From the NCBI GenBank assembly GCA_964006375.1, contig OZ023264.1:17246225-17310224 (forward strand): a stretch of DNA of 64,000 nucleotides, in the 5' to 3' direction. The stretch is from Tillus elongatus. Lineage: Eukaryota > Arthropoda > Insecta > Coleoptera > Cleridae. Below the pieces are notes generated by a model. That model was not told the origin of the DNA. It saw only the letters and a list, made by a program, of their open reading frames with translations, and did no database searches. Positions 51,686-62,911 of the stretch are shown piece by piece (the stretch's first letter is position 1; each line of letters begins with the position of its first letter). Both the position numbers and the translations under genes were made by a program.

Positions 51686-53952
51686 AACATGACAAAAAGT
51701 GGTTATGTCAGAAACAACGTTTCTGGTAGGTTTCAAATGAGAGTTCAGGGTTGATGATTCAGACCTTTTACGTGGTCTAGTACACAACATCATTGCCAAA
51801 TTTGTTACCGCCTTCAAATAAAAGAACTTTTACCAGCAATATGATGCAAGGTATTATGCAGTGGAAAAGCTATCTAAAGATTGACCTCAACTGGATATAA
51901 ATCCGGTTGGTAGTGAGGTCACCATTAGCTGTTGAACTCTAACCTAATGTATCTATCTATCAGATTTTATTATTTGCAAGATGAGAAACACTGATAGGGT
52001 CAGAATATGTTAAGAAATAAAGCTTACTACTTACCTAGTTCTGAGTTGTTCTGTCAGAGGTCCCATATTTGTTCCCTGATCATAACCTGGTTGTTTTTAA
52101 AACTGTAGTAGATGTCTCGGAAAAAGGTAGTCAGAATTGTCTATTGAGTCGCCGCCAAATATGAGAAATATTGGTTAGGAATTACTTTTCAATTAAACAG
52201 ATACGTTAATGTAACAAAGTATTAAATTTATTCATATAAATTAAATTTGGAATAGCAGCAAAATTAGATAAATATGGTTGGTAAATCTCAAATGAACATT
52301 AATCATACACAAATAAAAATCAATTAAACAGCAAACACTTGAAGAAAAGAAATTATCATTTCACATACATGTGACAAAATAATAAGACAAAGATGGTTGT
52401 ATGTCACTAAAATATTGACATTAGCTACTTGAGGTATATTAAAAATCAAGTGCAGTATTTTACAGCCCAAAAGCAAACACAAATTAATAGGTAAATTACT
52501 TGACGTTTATATTAGTTAACTGACCAGTTCCTTGAGTGAGGCTCCAGAAAAAAATATTCCTACGTGAAATTTCTACATTAATTATTGAAAATGAAAGATA
52601 TCAAAAAGAATGTAAAGGTTGGATATTTTACAGACGAAATTTGCTAATTACAGTTTCAATAAATATGTATTTAAATTCACAAAGTTGACAAAATTCTAAG
52701 ATTAAACAGGAAATTTACAGTTATCCTTACAGCACCTCGCTGACCATATTTTGGTTCAAGTTGATTGCGTTATTTTGAAATTTCAAGTCGTAAGGGTTCA
52801 AATATTAGATTGCTGCTTGAGAAATTCTGCTGGTTTATAGAGATATGATTTATTTAGACTCACCAAGTCCTCCTGCATTGAGTTACCTAATGACCCTATG
52901 AAGATGCTTTCCAACTGGGATCAGCTATCAGTGCCTGACACAGGCTCACAAACTTCAATAAGAGAAGGAATGCTGGAGCGAATCATTGGTACTTCCCGTT
53001 AGTGGTTATTGGGTCGGTGGATTTTGTCGCTCCAATACTGGGAGATAATTTGTTCCCTACTTCGACACGCTGAATTACTTTGACGAAAACTTTTCAAACA
53101 ACAATTAAAACATTAATTGGCTCAAGTGACATTTACTGCCAATTGACTCAAAATTCGCTAATACTCAGAAAATCTTTCTGATTAACGTAAAAAATACACC
53201 AGGTCGGAAACAAGGAATCCCGGTTGACTCGCGTTTTTATGCTAAACACGGCGTTTATTTAAATTCAAAAGTCGATCAGATGACTTTAAACAATCACTGA
53301 CAATCATTATTAGATAGTATAGAGAACAGAAAGGTTTTTATCGCCCATTTTCAAGATAAAGTTTAACCACCGCAATTGAAAGGTGTTTACGCGGTAACGT
53401 GCCAGTGTCGACTCCTTTCGAGCTAACGTCTGTTCGTCCCGAGATTCAAATTCCCTTTCCCTTAACACCTTCGTCCCTCACCTATAGTTCAGGACTTCCA
53501 AGGCTGATTTCATGACAGAGTTGCAGATACATTCTCGACTCCCCCTTAACATTGAAAATGGACTCGTACCTTACCTAACGAATTTTCAATAAGATGAAGT
53601 AACAATTTGTTCTAGAACATTCTCAATGGATATTCTATTTACTTAAACGCCCTTCCAGGAGAATGCGACACATCATTTACTAACAAAGCTATATTGCGTC
53701 TTTAGATATTTGAATTTTAACGTGCACATTTAAAATGCAGTACGGTGTTCAGGGTAGTTAAACATTGGCGACTTTTCATCAAATAATTTTTGAAATCCAA
53801 AACTTGAAGTATTTAATATCGATAGGGTTTTTGGTATTATTTAGTTACTTGGGAACTTTCTAAGTGTTTTTAAACCAGTAATGATTCCAGATAAAAAGTG
53901 AATCGTTACCAATTCAAGGTAATTACTACTGGTCTTCATCCATACGGATCAA

Positions 53953-55152
53953 TTGTTAAAGCTCCTTTTTCTTTCAAAAGCCGATAAAGGACATTGCTTG
54001 GTTGTTCTTGATAGACAGGGTTATGTTTCGAAAGTCCTCACTTTCCTCAGGGATAATGGTATCGCTATGGTTAATTACAATCCACTCTCCTCTTTCACAT
54101 CGAAGTTTAAGAAAGCCTTTGATCGATTTGCACCCCTTTTGACTGAGAACTACAGGTCCCTTTACCACATGAACCACGTCTTTCCTCGCCTGTATGGCCT
54201 TCCAAAGATTCATAAGGATGGTTGTCCTATTCGCCCAGTCGTCTCCTTCGTGGGTTGTCCAGCTCATAAGCTGTCAGGTTATCTAGCAACCTTTTTAACT
54301 TCACAGGTAAACGTCACATCCACGTTCTCCATTAAGAACTCGGTTGCTCTAGTCGAGAGACTTAGAGATGTCCCAATAAGTGACACTTCGGTGTTGTTTT
54401 CGTTTGATGTTTCCAATCTTTACACCGGTGTACCGGTAAAAGAGACACTACTCATACTAAAAAATCTGCTTGCAACTTCTTCGATCAGCACAGATATGCA
54501 AAAATCGTTGAATGCTCTAGTTAAAGTTTGTCTGGAACAGAACTTCTTTTCCTGCAATAACAAAGTATTCCTACATAAAGATGGCCTTCCTATGGATAAC
54601 CGTCTATCCCCCCTCTGTGCAGAGGTTTTCATGAGCTTCTTCGAGAAAGATCTTATTTTTAAGGATTATAATCCGTTTAGAGACTTTATTTCGTCTTGGA
54701 CACGTTACGTGGACGACATACTTGTGGTCTGGTCGGGTCCCACAGAGCAATTGCATCATTTCTTGACTTGGCTAAACAGCTTACATGTCAACATTAACAT
54801 CACTATAGAGTTGAAGGAGAATGATTCCATTAGCTTACTGGACCTGAAATTGACAAGATCCATCAACAGTATCGAGTTTGAGATTTACATAAAACAAACC
54901 CAAAATGACCATTTAATTCCATTCAGATCATGTCACCACATCTCTCATAAACTGGCGTCCTTGAGTTTCTTGAAAGACAGGCTCTTTAGAATTCCTATGA
55001 CACAAATAAATTTTGATAACGAGTTAAATATTATCAAGCAATTAGCCACTAACAACGATTATCCTATCAGCATTGTTGAGAAACTGATTAGGAGAAAAAG
55101 TCGCACAAATTCTAAGGGAAGAAAGTTAAGTCATCCCAGCATCTTAAGCTGA
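53953..55152 (+). CDS. Penelope-like reverse transcriptase, 5'-incomplete
   Basis: 399 codons without a stop. SKADKGHCLVVLDRQGYVSK is near the start. PRLYGLPKIHKDGCPIRPVV follows near residue 78; this LPKIHK block is diagnostic of Penelope-like RTs. Motif A is SFDVSNLYTGVP. The motif B region is GLPMDNRLSPLCAEVFM, where the usual GLPMGSPLSP is altered. Motif C is TRYVDDILVVW. It ends near LSHPSIL, and the GIY-YIG domain continues in another frame after about 150 bases, so the two halves of the original protein are separated. The Met at 53953 is only the first in frame; homologues have more sequence upstream. Penelope elements prime reverse transcription at nicks or telomere ends. Confidence 0.88.
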   Translation: MLKLLFLSKADKGHCLVVLDRQGYVSKVLTFLRDNGIAMVNYNPLSSFTSKFKKAFDRFAPLLTENYRSLYHMNHVFPRLYGLPKIHKDGCPIRPVVSFVGCPAHKLSGYLATFLTSQVNVTSTFSIKNSVALVERLRDVPISDTSVLFSFDVSNLYTGVPVKETLLILKNLLATSSISTDMQKSLNALVKVCLEQNFFSCNNKVFLHKDGLPMDNRLSPLCAEVFMSFFEKDLIFKDYNPFRDFISSWTRYVDDILVVWSGPTEQLHHFLTWLNSLHVNINITIELKENDSISLLDLKLTRSINSIEFEIYIKQTQNDHLIPFRSCHHISHKLASLSFLKDRLFRIPMTQINFDNELNIIKQLATNNDYPISIVEKLIRRKSRTNSKGRKLSHPSILS

Positions 55153-55289
55153 CAAGGTTTGCTACTTTCCGTTACATATTTTGGACCCATTACCAGTGCC
55201 ATCTCAAAAGTCTTGAAGAGAGACAACGTAAAATTCGCTTACAAGTCGAAGAATACCCTGAATCAATGTTAGTTCACAGTAAAGACGAC

Positions 55290-55625
55290 ATCCCCTCCTA
55301 AAGAGGTCAGGAGTTTATTGCCTTAGCTGTGGAGATCCTGATTGCAACACTGTTTATATTTATAGAATTGGGAGAGCTCTAAACACCAGAATTTCTGAAC
55401 ATCTCAGAAGCACAAACAATGCTGATAACGTCACTTCAGCTTTTGGTTGCCACCTCAGAGAAACTGGTTATGCGTTTGATAAAGAAAACAGTGTTAAAAT
55501 CCTTCACCCATCCACTTTTGGAACTGAACAGTTCGTCCTTGAGTAGATGGAAATCTGCAACTCCAACAACATTGTGCTAAATGCTTCCTAGACCAGTGAT
55601 ATTAACTTTCCGCCAATTTATAGAA
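55290..55625 (+). pseudogene. Penelope GIY-YIG endonuclease, broken
   Basis: GVYCLSCGDPDCNTVYIYRI, then GRALNTRISEHLRS, then TSAFGCHLRETGYAF. This is the GIY-YIG domain with its zinc-binding-like CxxC lead, except that the central YIG is YIY. A stop interrupts after EQFVLE near 55545. It is the missing C-terminal half of the upstream RT. Confidence 0.8.
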
Positions 55626-56500
55626 TTATCCTGAATTAGTGCCATCTAGAATGAAAAACCAAAGTATTCTGTGGAGCCAAGGAGCCCGGAAATGTTTTTT
55701 GTTCTGTGCTTCACGGTACGGTCCAACAGGTGTCAACGTCACTCGTCTGTCACTTGTCATTTTTAGCAGAAAGTCGTAGTTCATTCGTCTCCCCCTTCCC
55801 ATTCCTTCTGATTTTCGGCTTTTAACGGTTCTCCATTTGGATTTCGAAATTTTATTTGTATTGCCGTGTGTTCATTGCTGTGATTTAAGGTCTTGATGCT
55901 TCTAATTCTGCCTTCACGCATAAAGTGAAAGGTAAGAAAGACGACAGTCGATGAAAACAGCAACTATGATAGATTTCTTATAAAGTTCAGTTCCTGTTAT
56001 AATAAACAGAACGTAAGTATGTTCAGCCATTTTGGTTTTATTCTTTATACATATCATAGGTTGAACTCAGTGTTTTTCTCTGAAGGTTCTTCTCTGATTG
56101 TGAAGCCTGCCTCAACAGTTTCTCCACCAATTTGTTTAAATACATTAGACTGTAGTGTGTCAGTGCACTTTAAGCTTAACTTACACGGGCTCTGGCCCGT
56201 TCTTTTCCACTTTTGTATTGTGGTTTTTATTGCATGGAGGTGCTTTGACCAAGCGTTGGACATTCAGACGTTTTTCACTTTTCAACTTTTAGCTTTTCAG
56301 CAATGAGTTTATAGATGTAACTGTTATAGAGTATGTAAGCTTTGACTTTAATTTCTATGTAGACTTTGCTTGTAAGACTGTTTATAATTGTGTAACTGCT
56401 TGTCTCATGGAATATTTGCCAACCTACCAGAAACTTTGCATCTGACACAACCACTTTTTGTAATGTTTTCTACTGAATTTTTATTAAAAAAATTAAATAA
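55626..56500. other. No gene seen
   Basis: 3' part of the Penelope-like region and flank, with the inverted 45-base segment near 56415-56465. Confidence 0.4.
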
Positions 56501-56580
56501 TAGAGAGCAAAATTTTTTTCAAATGAGCGCCAACTAGGACCCCTAGAAACCATATCCGTGGTCAGTGACAATTTTTACAT

Positions 56581-56647
<67 letters not shown>

Positions 56648-57107
56648 ACCGATAGCACAAAAAGAAGACTGATTTCGATGAAACTAAGCAAGTGCCTTTC
56701 TTTTATTAATGGCTTGGATGAGTTCGTTAGTCAGAAAAATCGGATAAGGTTTTCCGGGAAAATTTTGAGTTTTGTTTCCAAAAAAATCTTTTTCTCTGAA
56801 AATTACAAAGCTATTTTAATGAAATTTGGTGGATATGTTGCCTTGTAAAAGACCTTACTACACAGTAAAACTCAACTTTCTAAATTTTTATAAAATTGAG
56901 TTATTCAAATTTTGAATTTTCTTTTGAAAAAAAAAATTTTTCAGAAAATTACAAAGTTACTTTGATAAAATTAAGTGAATATGTTGAGCTAGGTAAGATT
57001 TTACTATACACTAAAATTCAACTTTCTAGATTTGTAGAAACTTGAGTTATTCAAATTTGAAGCATTTAATAAAAAATCACTACCATAACGCGCTTGCTGC
57101 GTCCCGA
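56500..57107 (-). repeat. Family A, near-complete copy
   Basis: The clearest example of the family order on the minus strand. The hairpin GGGACGCAGCAAGCGCGTTA is at 57087-57104. The body with TTAGTTTCATCGAAATCAG and the GTGCTATCGGTTGTATAT edge follow. The TA array is at 56584-56645. The last block is ACGGATATGGTTTCTAGGGG and GTTGGCGCTCATTTG. Total about 600 bases. No coding capacity recognised. Confidence 0.75.
56584..56645. repeat. (TA)n microsatellite
   Basis: About 62 bases, inside the near-complete family A copy. Confidence 0.95.
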
Positions 57108-57119
57108 ACTTTTTTTTCT

Positions 57120-57490
57120 TGCGCACCCCCAATGCATTAAGGCACGATCCGCTACTGCCTTACATATTTGCCCCTTTATTGGGGTAGAAATAGACCAGGG
57201 CTGACAATTTACTAAATTGTTAGTTGGTTGTATACAGTCTCTATTTTTAACATTCTGTGTTATTTGAAGCTGCCGTGACAACATACTACTTGGTTTCGCA
57301 ACACGAGGTGGCGGCACGTGTTCCGTGTCTTATGTCTCAGTGTTGGAAGGCTGGCTACCATAGCCGTGTTACTTTATAGGTGTATTTTCGCTGCAATTAG
57401 TATGCCGTACTGACGAGCTCTAATTAGAGCGAAACCGGTCTACGGTTCTAATTGTGGTGAGAATGTATCTAGCCTTAACTACAAATAAAG
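57120..57490 (+). repeat. Hammerhead repeat D copy 2
   Basis: Plus-strand counterpart of 41525-41840. Shared blocks include GACCAGGGCTGACAATTTAC, GTGACAACATACTACTTGG and AGGTGGCGGCACGT, then the ribozyme. It directly follows the family A terminus. Confidence 0.8.
57393..57455 (+). ncRNA. Type I hammerhead ribozyme (repeat D copy 2)
   Basis: GCAATTAG, TAT, GCCGTA, core CTGACGA at 57410-57416, stem II GCTCT/AGAGC with AATT loop, GAAA at 57431-57434, CC/GG, and GTC ending at 57440 as the expected cleavage site. TACGGT and CTAATTGT then close stem I with two helices and a small internal loop. Every invariant core base fits, and the same fold is kept in copy 1 despite substitutions in the loops and helices. 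Confidence 0.8.
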
Positions 57491-57546
57491 ATCTGTGAGT
57501 GAAGATTGAAACCTGTAAGTACACTTTGAGAAAACCCAGATCACCA

Positions 57547-57606
57547 CAACACTTATTTCAAAGACCTTACGATCGTTTCGTTGACAAAGTCAACATCTTC
57601 AGAGGA
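57547..57606 (-). ncRNA. Hammerhead-like motif (repeat E, minus arm)
   Basis: Minus strand: TCCT, CTGAAGA, one T, stem II GTTGAC/GTCAAC, GAAACGATCGTA with a GTA triplet, then AGG pairing with CCT. One extra T lies between the core box and stem II, as at 9.4 kb. Confidence 0.55.
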
Positions 57607-57651
57607 AGATAAATTCTAAGAATTTATCTTTCTTTGAATATAAGAATTTAT

Positions 57652-57716
57652 CTTCTTCTGAAGATGTTGACTTTGTCAACGAAACGATCGTAATGTCTTT
57701 GAAATAAGTGTTGTGG
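57652..57716 (+). ncRNA. Hammerhead-like motif (repeat E, plus arm)
   Basis: CTGAAGA at 57658-57664, then stem II GTTGAC/GTCAAC, GAAA at 57681-57684, ACGATCGT and the GTA triplet ending at 57692. Mirror image of the minus arm with small differences outside the core. Confidence 0.55.
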
Positions 57717-57850
57717 TGATTTGGGTTTTCTCAAAGTGTACTTATTAGTGCTCATCACAGGTTCCAGTTTTCACATATTGAAACCTGTGACGAGCATTGA
57801 TAAGTACAATTTGGAGAACCAAATTCATCACAATACTTCCAAAGCATTGC

Positions 57851-58760
57851 ATACTGCAAATTTCTTGTGCTAATCATGGACACTGGCTTCATCATTCTTT
57901 TAAATGTCATTTTTGACATATTAAGGTGTATCACGTTTAAATATAAGCATCTGTATGTTGAAAAAATTACAAGTAAATTGAATCAGAACCACAAACAGCT
58001 TTCAGTATATTATATTACGCACGAGTCGAACCCAGTTATTCTGAAATTATTGGATTATTATTATAATAGTGATTGCCTTTGTTTGAACTTTTTACTGTTT
58101 CCTATAAATTACTGAGTGGCTCCCAAGTCCAGTTTTGTGGTTTCAGCTACTGTATGTGGCTTTAATCTAATATAAAACCACATCGTATGCCACTAGAGTA
58201 TACTTAGGCCTTATCTAATGTCCATATTTTAACTTAAGAGTTTGCCTGAATGTTATTGGTTCTTTAAAGTAGACATCTGTATACACGATGTCGCAGGAGC
58301 TGTGATATGATTAAAATAATATTCTAATAAGATACAGATTGCACGATGAAGAATTTAAATGAAAATGGGCCAGTGTAAACCAGTACTGTATTAATTTATT
58401 AGCCTTGCTTGCCATGATATAATAAGCCTGTATTGCTAATTATTGCCTTAACCGTTATATTATGTCAAATTTTTAAAGCCGTGTCCAGAATATCTGATAA
58501 ATTGTATATAGCTTACCATATAAGTAAATAAAACAACCCATAGGAACGAGTATATAACAGATCTTGAGGATATGTCTTGGCATTTTGATGCACACAAACA
58601 TGCAACGATTGGGAGCCTTTACCTGTCTTCTTAGCTCATCTCGCAGAAGTTTTTAAATTATGGTTAAAATAATAAACACTTAATATCTAAGATTTGACAC
58701 AGCAAGTAAGTTGCTGTCAGATAATAATGTGGAAGTGTTCTTTTTATGGCGCCAGATTTG
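57851..58760. other. No gene seen
   Basis: AT-rich DNA with no recognisable motif. Confidence 0.45.
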
Positions 58761-60115
58761 ATTTTTTTATATTTCAACAACACACCACGAGGGCTCACAG
58801 CCTATATACTATCGTACCGTGGGTGTCGACAAGGAGGAAAGAGGCAACGTGTTAATTCTGGACTTGAAGGTTTGGGGGATCGGAGGAGAAGGAAGAACAT
58901 GTGCCGGCAAGGAATTCCACAACTTGGAAGTCCTCGGGACAAAAGAGCGGGCATAACAGGATATTCTATGTCTGGTGACCTGGACAGTAAAAGGGTACAT
59001 TCGTTCTGTTATCCTGGTAGATCTGTTGAGGGCAGCAGGTGGAGGAACTATGGAAGAAAGCTCCTCTGAGCAGTGCCCGTGCAGATATCTATAAAAGAGA
59101 AAGAGGTCACCAACAGCACGTCGGTGGGCAAGAAGTGGCAGCCTTTCGGTGAGGGTAGGGTCACCGATTAGACGTATAGCTCGCTTCTAAATGGAGTCCA
59201 GGATATCGAGTGTAGAAGCGGCAGCGGCACCCCAGATGTAGGGGGTTTGGTCTTATTTGTGAAGTATATAAAGTATAGAGATAAGCTGGTGAAAAGTATT
59301 TGCGAGCCCGGAAGAGGAAACCTAATTTCTTAGCAGCGGCTTCTGCAATTGATGTGAAATGTTGGTGCCAATTGAAATATCGGTCCACAGAAATGCCATC
59401 AAGTGAAAACGACTCATTACTTTAAATAACTTGGTTGTTCATTGTGATGGGTCTATGGCTGGTGTATCTCCTATGAGAAAGAAAGCAAGACTGAGATTTG
59501 GTGGGGTTGAATTGTACAAGATTTCTACTTCCCCAGTCTAATATTTTTTGGAGATCCACAGAGACAGAACCTTCCATGAGTCTGCGGTCCTCATCAAATT
59601 AGGCTAAAGAGACAGGCTTAGAATATTGTATATTGGAGTGGAGGGTGCTGTCGTCGGCGTAACTGTGAACTGGTTGGATGTGCTAGAGAGGAGGTCATTG
59701 ATGTGGAGAAGAAACAAGGTGGGGGCTAAAGCTGAAGCTTGAGGAACTCCTGCATTAATTGGATACAGTTTAGAGGAATAGGCCATCCACGACAACAGAA
59801 ATGCTCCGGTTGGAGGGGATATTTGCTGTCCAGGTACAGAGTTTTGGTGGTAGGCCATAGGCCGGGTGTTTATTAAGCAGCGCTGCGCTGGGATTTACCG
59901 TGTAGTTCCATAGACTTGTTCCAAGAATGGGTGACAAAGGAAAGGAGGCCGGCAGTTGGTCTGCGCTGACGGAATCCATACTGCCTGTCGTGGATTACAC
60001 TGTATTTTTCAAGAAATTTTAGTAATTCGGTGTTTATATACTTTTCCATCACTTTAGAGACGACTGAAAGGAGAGAAATAGGCCTGTAGTTGCTAGGAAG
60101 TGCTTTGGAATTTGT
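58761..60115 (-). pseudogene. LINE copy D, 5'-truncated and broken
   Basis: Minus strand. The 3' end is near 58765 (ATTTCAACAACACACCACGA). On the way 5' lie the thumb (DRYFNWHQHFTS near 59380), motif C (partly deleted where SNPVHSYADD should be, near 59675), motif B INAGVPQASALAPTLF near 59740, a deletion replacing motif A near 59885, and HDRQYGF near 59990. FSLLSVVSKVMEKYINTELL-like codons reach about 60110. Stops and deletions make it non-coding. Confidence 0.8.
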
Positions 60116-60500
60116 ATTACTTGTTTTTTTTTATATATAACCTATTTAAACATTTTAAACTTCCTTGAATTATTATACATCCTAACTCATAGCATCTTTA
60201 ACAAAATCTTATATATCTTAACCTATCTTTTGAATTTGAACATTGTTTTTACTGTAAATATACATCTTTTTGATGTAACTTGCTGATTCACTTAGTGTTA
60301 ATATCAGTCCTTTGATATTTTATTTAGAGTTTATACCTGTCTTTCAGAAATTTTTATACGCCATTTCACTTTACTTTGTTACAGTTTTCCCGGTATAATA
60401 CATTTTATTTTTATTTTAAATTAGACATTTATCCCATTTCTCCTTGTAATATTAAAATGCAAAATTCTTTTTATTTTTAGGTGCTCTAGTTGTATTTATA
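60116..60500. other. No gene seen
   Basis: AT-rich spacer. Confidence 0.4.
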
Positions 60501-60662
60501 TATTTTGGATATATGGAACAATCTACAGCTGTCTTAGAAATTTAGATTTATACAAGGTAAATACATTTAAATCTGTTTTATTTGTCTCAAGTATCATTCA
60601 TGACATACCCTCTGTATAGCTATTTTATTTTACATACTTGCTTTAGATATTTATAAGCTTAG

Positions 60663-60664
<2 letters not shown>
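60501..60664 (+). repeat. Direct repeat, left copy (flank of family M copy 4)
   Basis: TATTTTGGATATATGGAACA onward matches 62659-62820 with only a few differences. Each copy ends in a TA array. Confidence 0.85.

Positions 60665-60713
<49 letters not shown>
60665..60713. repeat. (TA)n microsatellite
   Basis: About 49 bases between the left direct repeat and family M copy 4. Confidence 0.9.
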
Positions 60714-60717
<4 letters not shown>

Positions 60718-60718
<1 letters not shown>

Positions 60719-62643
60719 GGTGGCGCATTGAAAACGAAACAGACCGATTTGCGACCAGAGAAATTTTTTTAAGAAACGCTGGAACCGGTCAATTTTAATA
60801 TTGAGGGGGACATGTGTTGACATAAAACTCAACTTTGTCACATCAACCCCTTAAGGGTGGTGATAACAACCCTTATATTTTAAATACGGAATATGGGTCG
60901 AGTGTTACATCATTTGATACATCTTTCTTTTCTGAATTCAGCACACTACTCTTTTGGAAGTTTTAACAACTCCTTTAAAAATTATTCACAGTTGAAGATG
61001 TAAAAACGCATTTCACTCAGTCCGATAAGAAATGTGCTGATAGTCAATGTTTTGTTGGTTTGTAAACAAAAAATTGTCTATCAGAACATTTCTTATCGGA
61101 ATGAGAAAAATGCGGTTTGTTATTTCTGTTTATCGGTCGGTTTGATACTCGATAGTACTACCGAAAATTAATTTCACAATGGTGTATTCTGTAGAAGAAA
61201 GAGTTGAAATAATTACTCCTTTTTTCAAAAACGATGACTGTGCCAACCGTACCGCAAATTTGTTTAATGAACGACATCCGAACAGACATGTTAACAGAAA
61301 ATACATTCTAAAGTTAGTGGCAAAGTTTCGAAAAAGTGGTTCAGTAGTCAACAAAAAACGGGACCCTGAACGTGAATTTCCAGTTAGAAATGAGACTACT
61401 GAGATTAAAGTTTTAGGTCAAATTGCTGCAGACCCAACTTTGAGCACGAGAAAATTGGCCACTGTTTCAAACATCAAAAGAAGAACTATTCAGCGAATAT
61501 TGAGCATCATAAATTTCAACCGTATAAAGTTCATCTTGTACAACAACAGAATGAAGATGATGTTGATCGGCGGCTGGAGTTTTGTGAAGTTATGACTCCA
61601 CGAATAGCTGATAACGGGAACTTTCTGTTCAATATCTGTTTTTCAGACGAGTCTACGTCTTTATTAAACTATACAGTCAATCGTCATAATTGTCGTTATT
61701 GGGCAGATAATAATCCAATAAATGTTCACGAAGTCCACACTCAAACTCCACAGAAATTGAATGTCTGGACTGGCATTTTTGGAGACCGTTTAATCGAACC
61801 AAGTTTTCATGGCAATTTGAGTGGCGAAACGTATTTGGAGTTACTAGAAGATATAATTGACCCTCTACTAATTGACATTGTTGAAAATGATGATCGCTAT
61901 CAATAAAATCAATTAGTGTTTCACCAAGATGGAGCTCCTCCGCATTTTTACAACGTGTTAGGGAGTTTTTGAACAGAGAGTTTTCAGGACAATAGATTGG
62001 GCGTAGAGGTGCTATTGAGTGCCCCCCTAGATCACCAGATTTAACTCCTTTAGGATTCTTTCTATGGCGCCATTTAAAGAGTAGAATTTACGTAACAGAA
62101 CCGGAATCTCTGGAAGAATTACGACGACGCATTGTTGAAGAATGCCGTCTAATAACTCCACAAATGCTCCAGAATGTCAGAGCTCGTTTTGAACAAATTT
62201 TGTGCTTTTGTATGGAAGCTGATGGTCAACAATTTCAACACTTACTTTACTGGATAAACATTTTTAAACATTTGGTTTAGTTTTTTAGTTTGTTTTTTTT
62301 AACGAAAAATTGACTAATTAGTGATTTTCTTATCACAATGAATGAAATACGTTCCTGCAACTCCAACTGTGAATAATTCTTAAACTAGTTGATAAAACTT
62401 CCAAAAAAATTTATGTGCTGAATTCAGAAAAGAAAGAGCATTCAATTGATGTAACACTCGACCCATGTTCCCTATTCAAAATATAAGGTTTGTTATCACC
62501 ACCATTAAGGGGTTGATGTGACAAAGTTAAGTTTTATGTCAAAACATGTCCCCCTCAATATTAAAAGTGGCGTCCTTCAGCGTTTCTTAAACAAAATTTC
62601 TCTGGACGCAGATCGGTCTGTATCGTTTTCAATGCGCCACCCT
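60718..62643 (+). mobile_element. DD41D-type element, family M copy 4
   Basis: AGGGTGGCGCATTGAAAACG near 60718 and CGTTTTCAATGCGCCACCCT ending at 62643; 1,926 bp. Both inverted repeats are present. It sits between two direct copies of a 162-bp sequence. Confidence 0.88.
61179..62254 (+). pseudogene. DD41D transposase, broken (family M copy 4)
   Basis: Best N-terminus of the family: MVYSVEERVEIITPFFKNDD, the first HTH (ANLFNERHPNRHVNRKYILK), ATVSNIKRRTIQRIL as the second. A one-base deletion near 61503 shifts the frame. A second frame (61592-61906) carries FSDES with Asp 1, NRHNCRYWADNNP and VWTGIFG, then stops just before the QQDG block. The Asp 2 region near 61925 (HQDGAPP) and the Asp 3 region near 62030 (SPDLTPLGFF, with Asp replaced by Gly) are present in pieces. 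Non-functional. Confidence 0.8.
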
Positions 62644-62658
62644 ATTTTGGATATATGG

Positions 62659-62816
62659 TATTTTGGATATATGGAACAATCTACAACTGTCTTAGAAATT
62701 TAGATTTATACAAGGTAAATACATTTAAATCTGTTATATTTGTCTCAAGTATCATTCATGTCATACTCTCTGTATAGCTATTTTATTTTACATACTTGCT
62801 TTAGATATTTATAAGC

Positions 62817-62820
<4 letters not shown>
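62659..62820 (+). repeat. Direct repeat, right copy
   Basis: Matches 60501-60664; preceded by a 16-base extra copy of TATTTTGGATATATGG at 62643-62658. Confidence 0.85.

Positions 62821-62911
<91 letters not shown>

Larger units (their letters stand above)
51600..56466 (+). mobile_element. Penelope-like element region
   Basis: An RT of Penelope type (53953-55152) is followed by a GIY-YIG remnant (55300-55600). A hammerhead-like motif lies upstream at 51635-51685. GACAAAAAGTGGTTATGTCA at about 51691 and its diverged complement near 56440 (GACACAACCACTTTTTGTAA) form an inverted flank of about 45 bases. Outer limits are approximate. Between 51.7 and 53.9 kb no coding motif was seen. Confidence 0.6.
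57491..57850. repeat. Palindromic hammerhead repeat E
   Basis: CAAAGACCTTACGATCGTTTC near 57560 is mirrored by GAAACGATCGTAATGTCTTTG near 57680, and outer arms (CACTTTGAGAAAACCCAGAT / ATTTGGGTTTTCTCAAAGTG) match as well. A third partial minus-strand copy follows at 57777-57850. Related pieces are at 9.3-9.5 kb and 63.8 kb. Confidence 0.8.
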
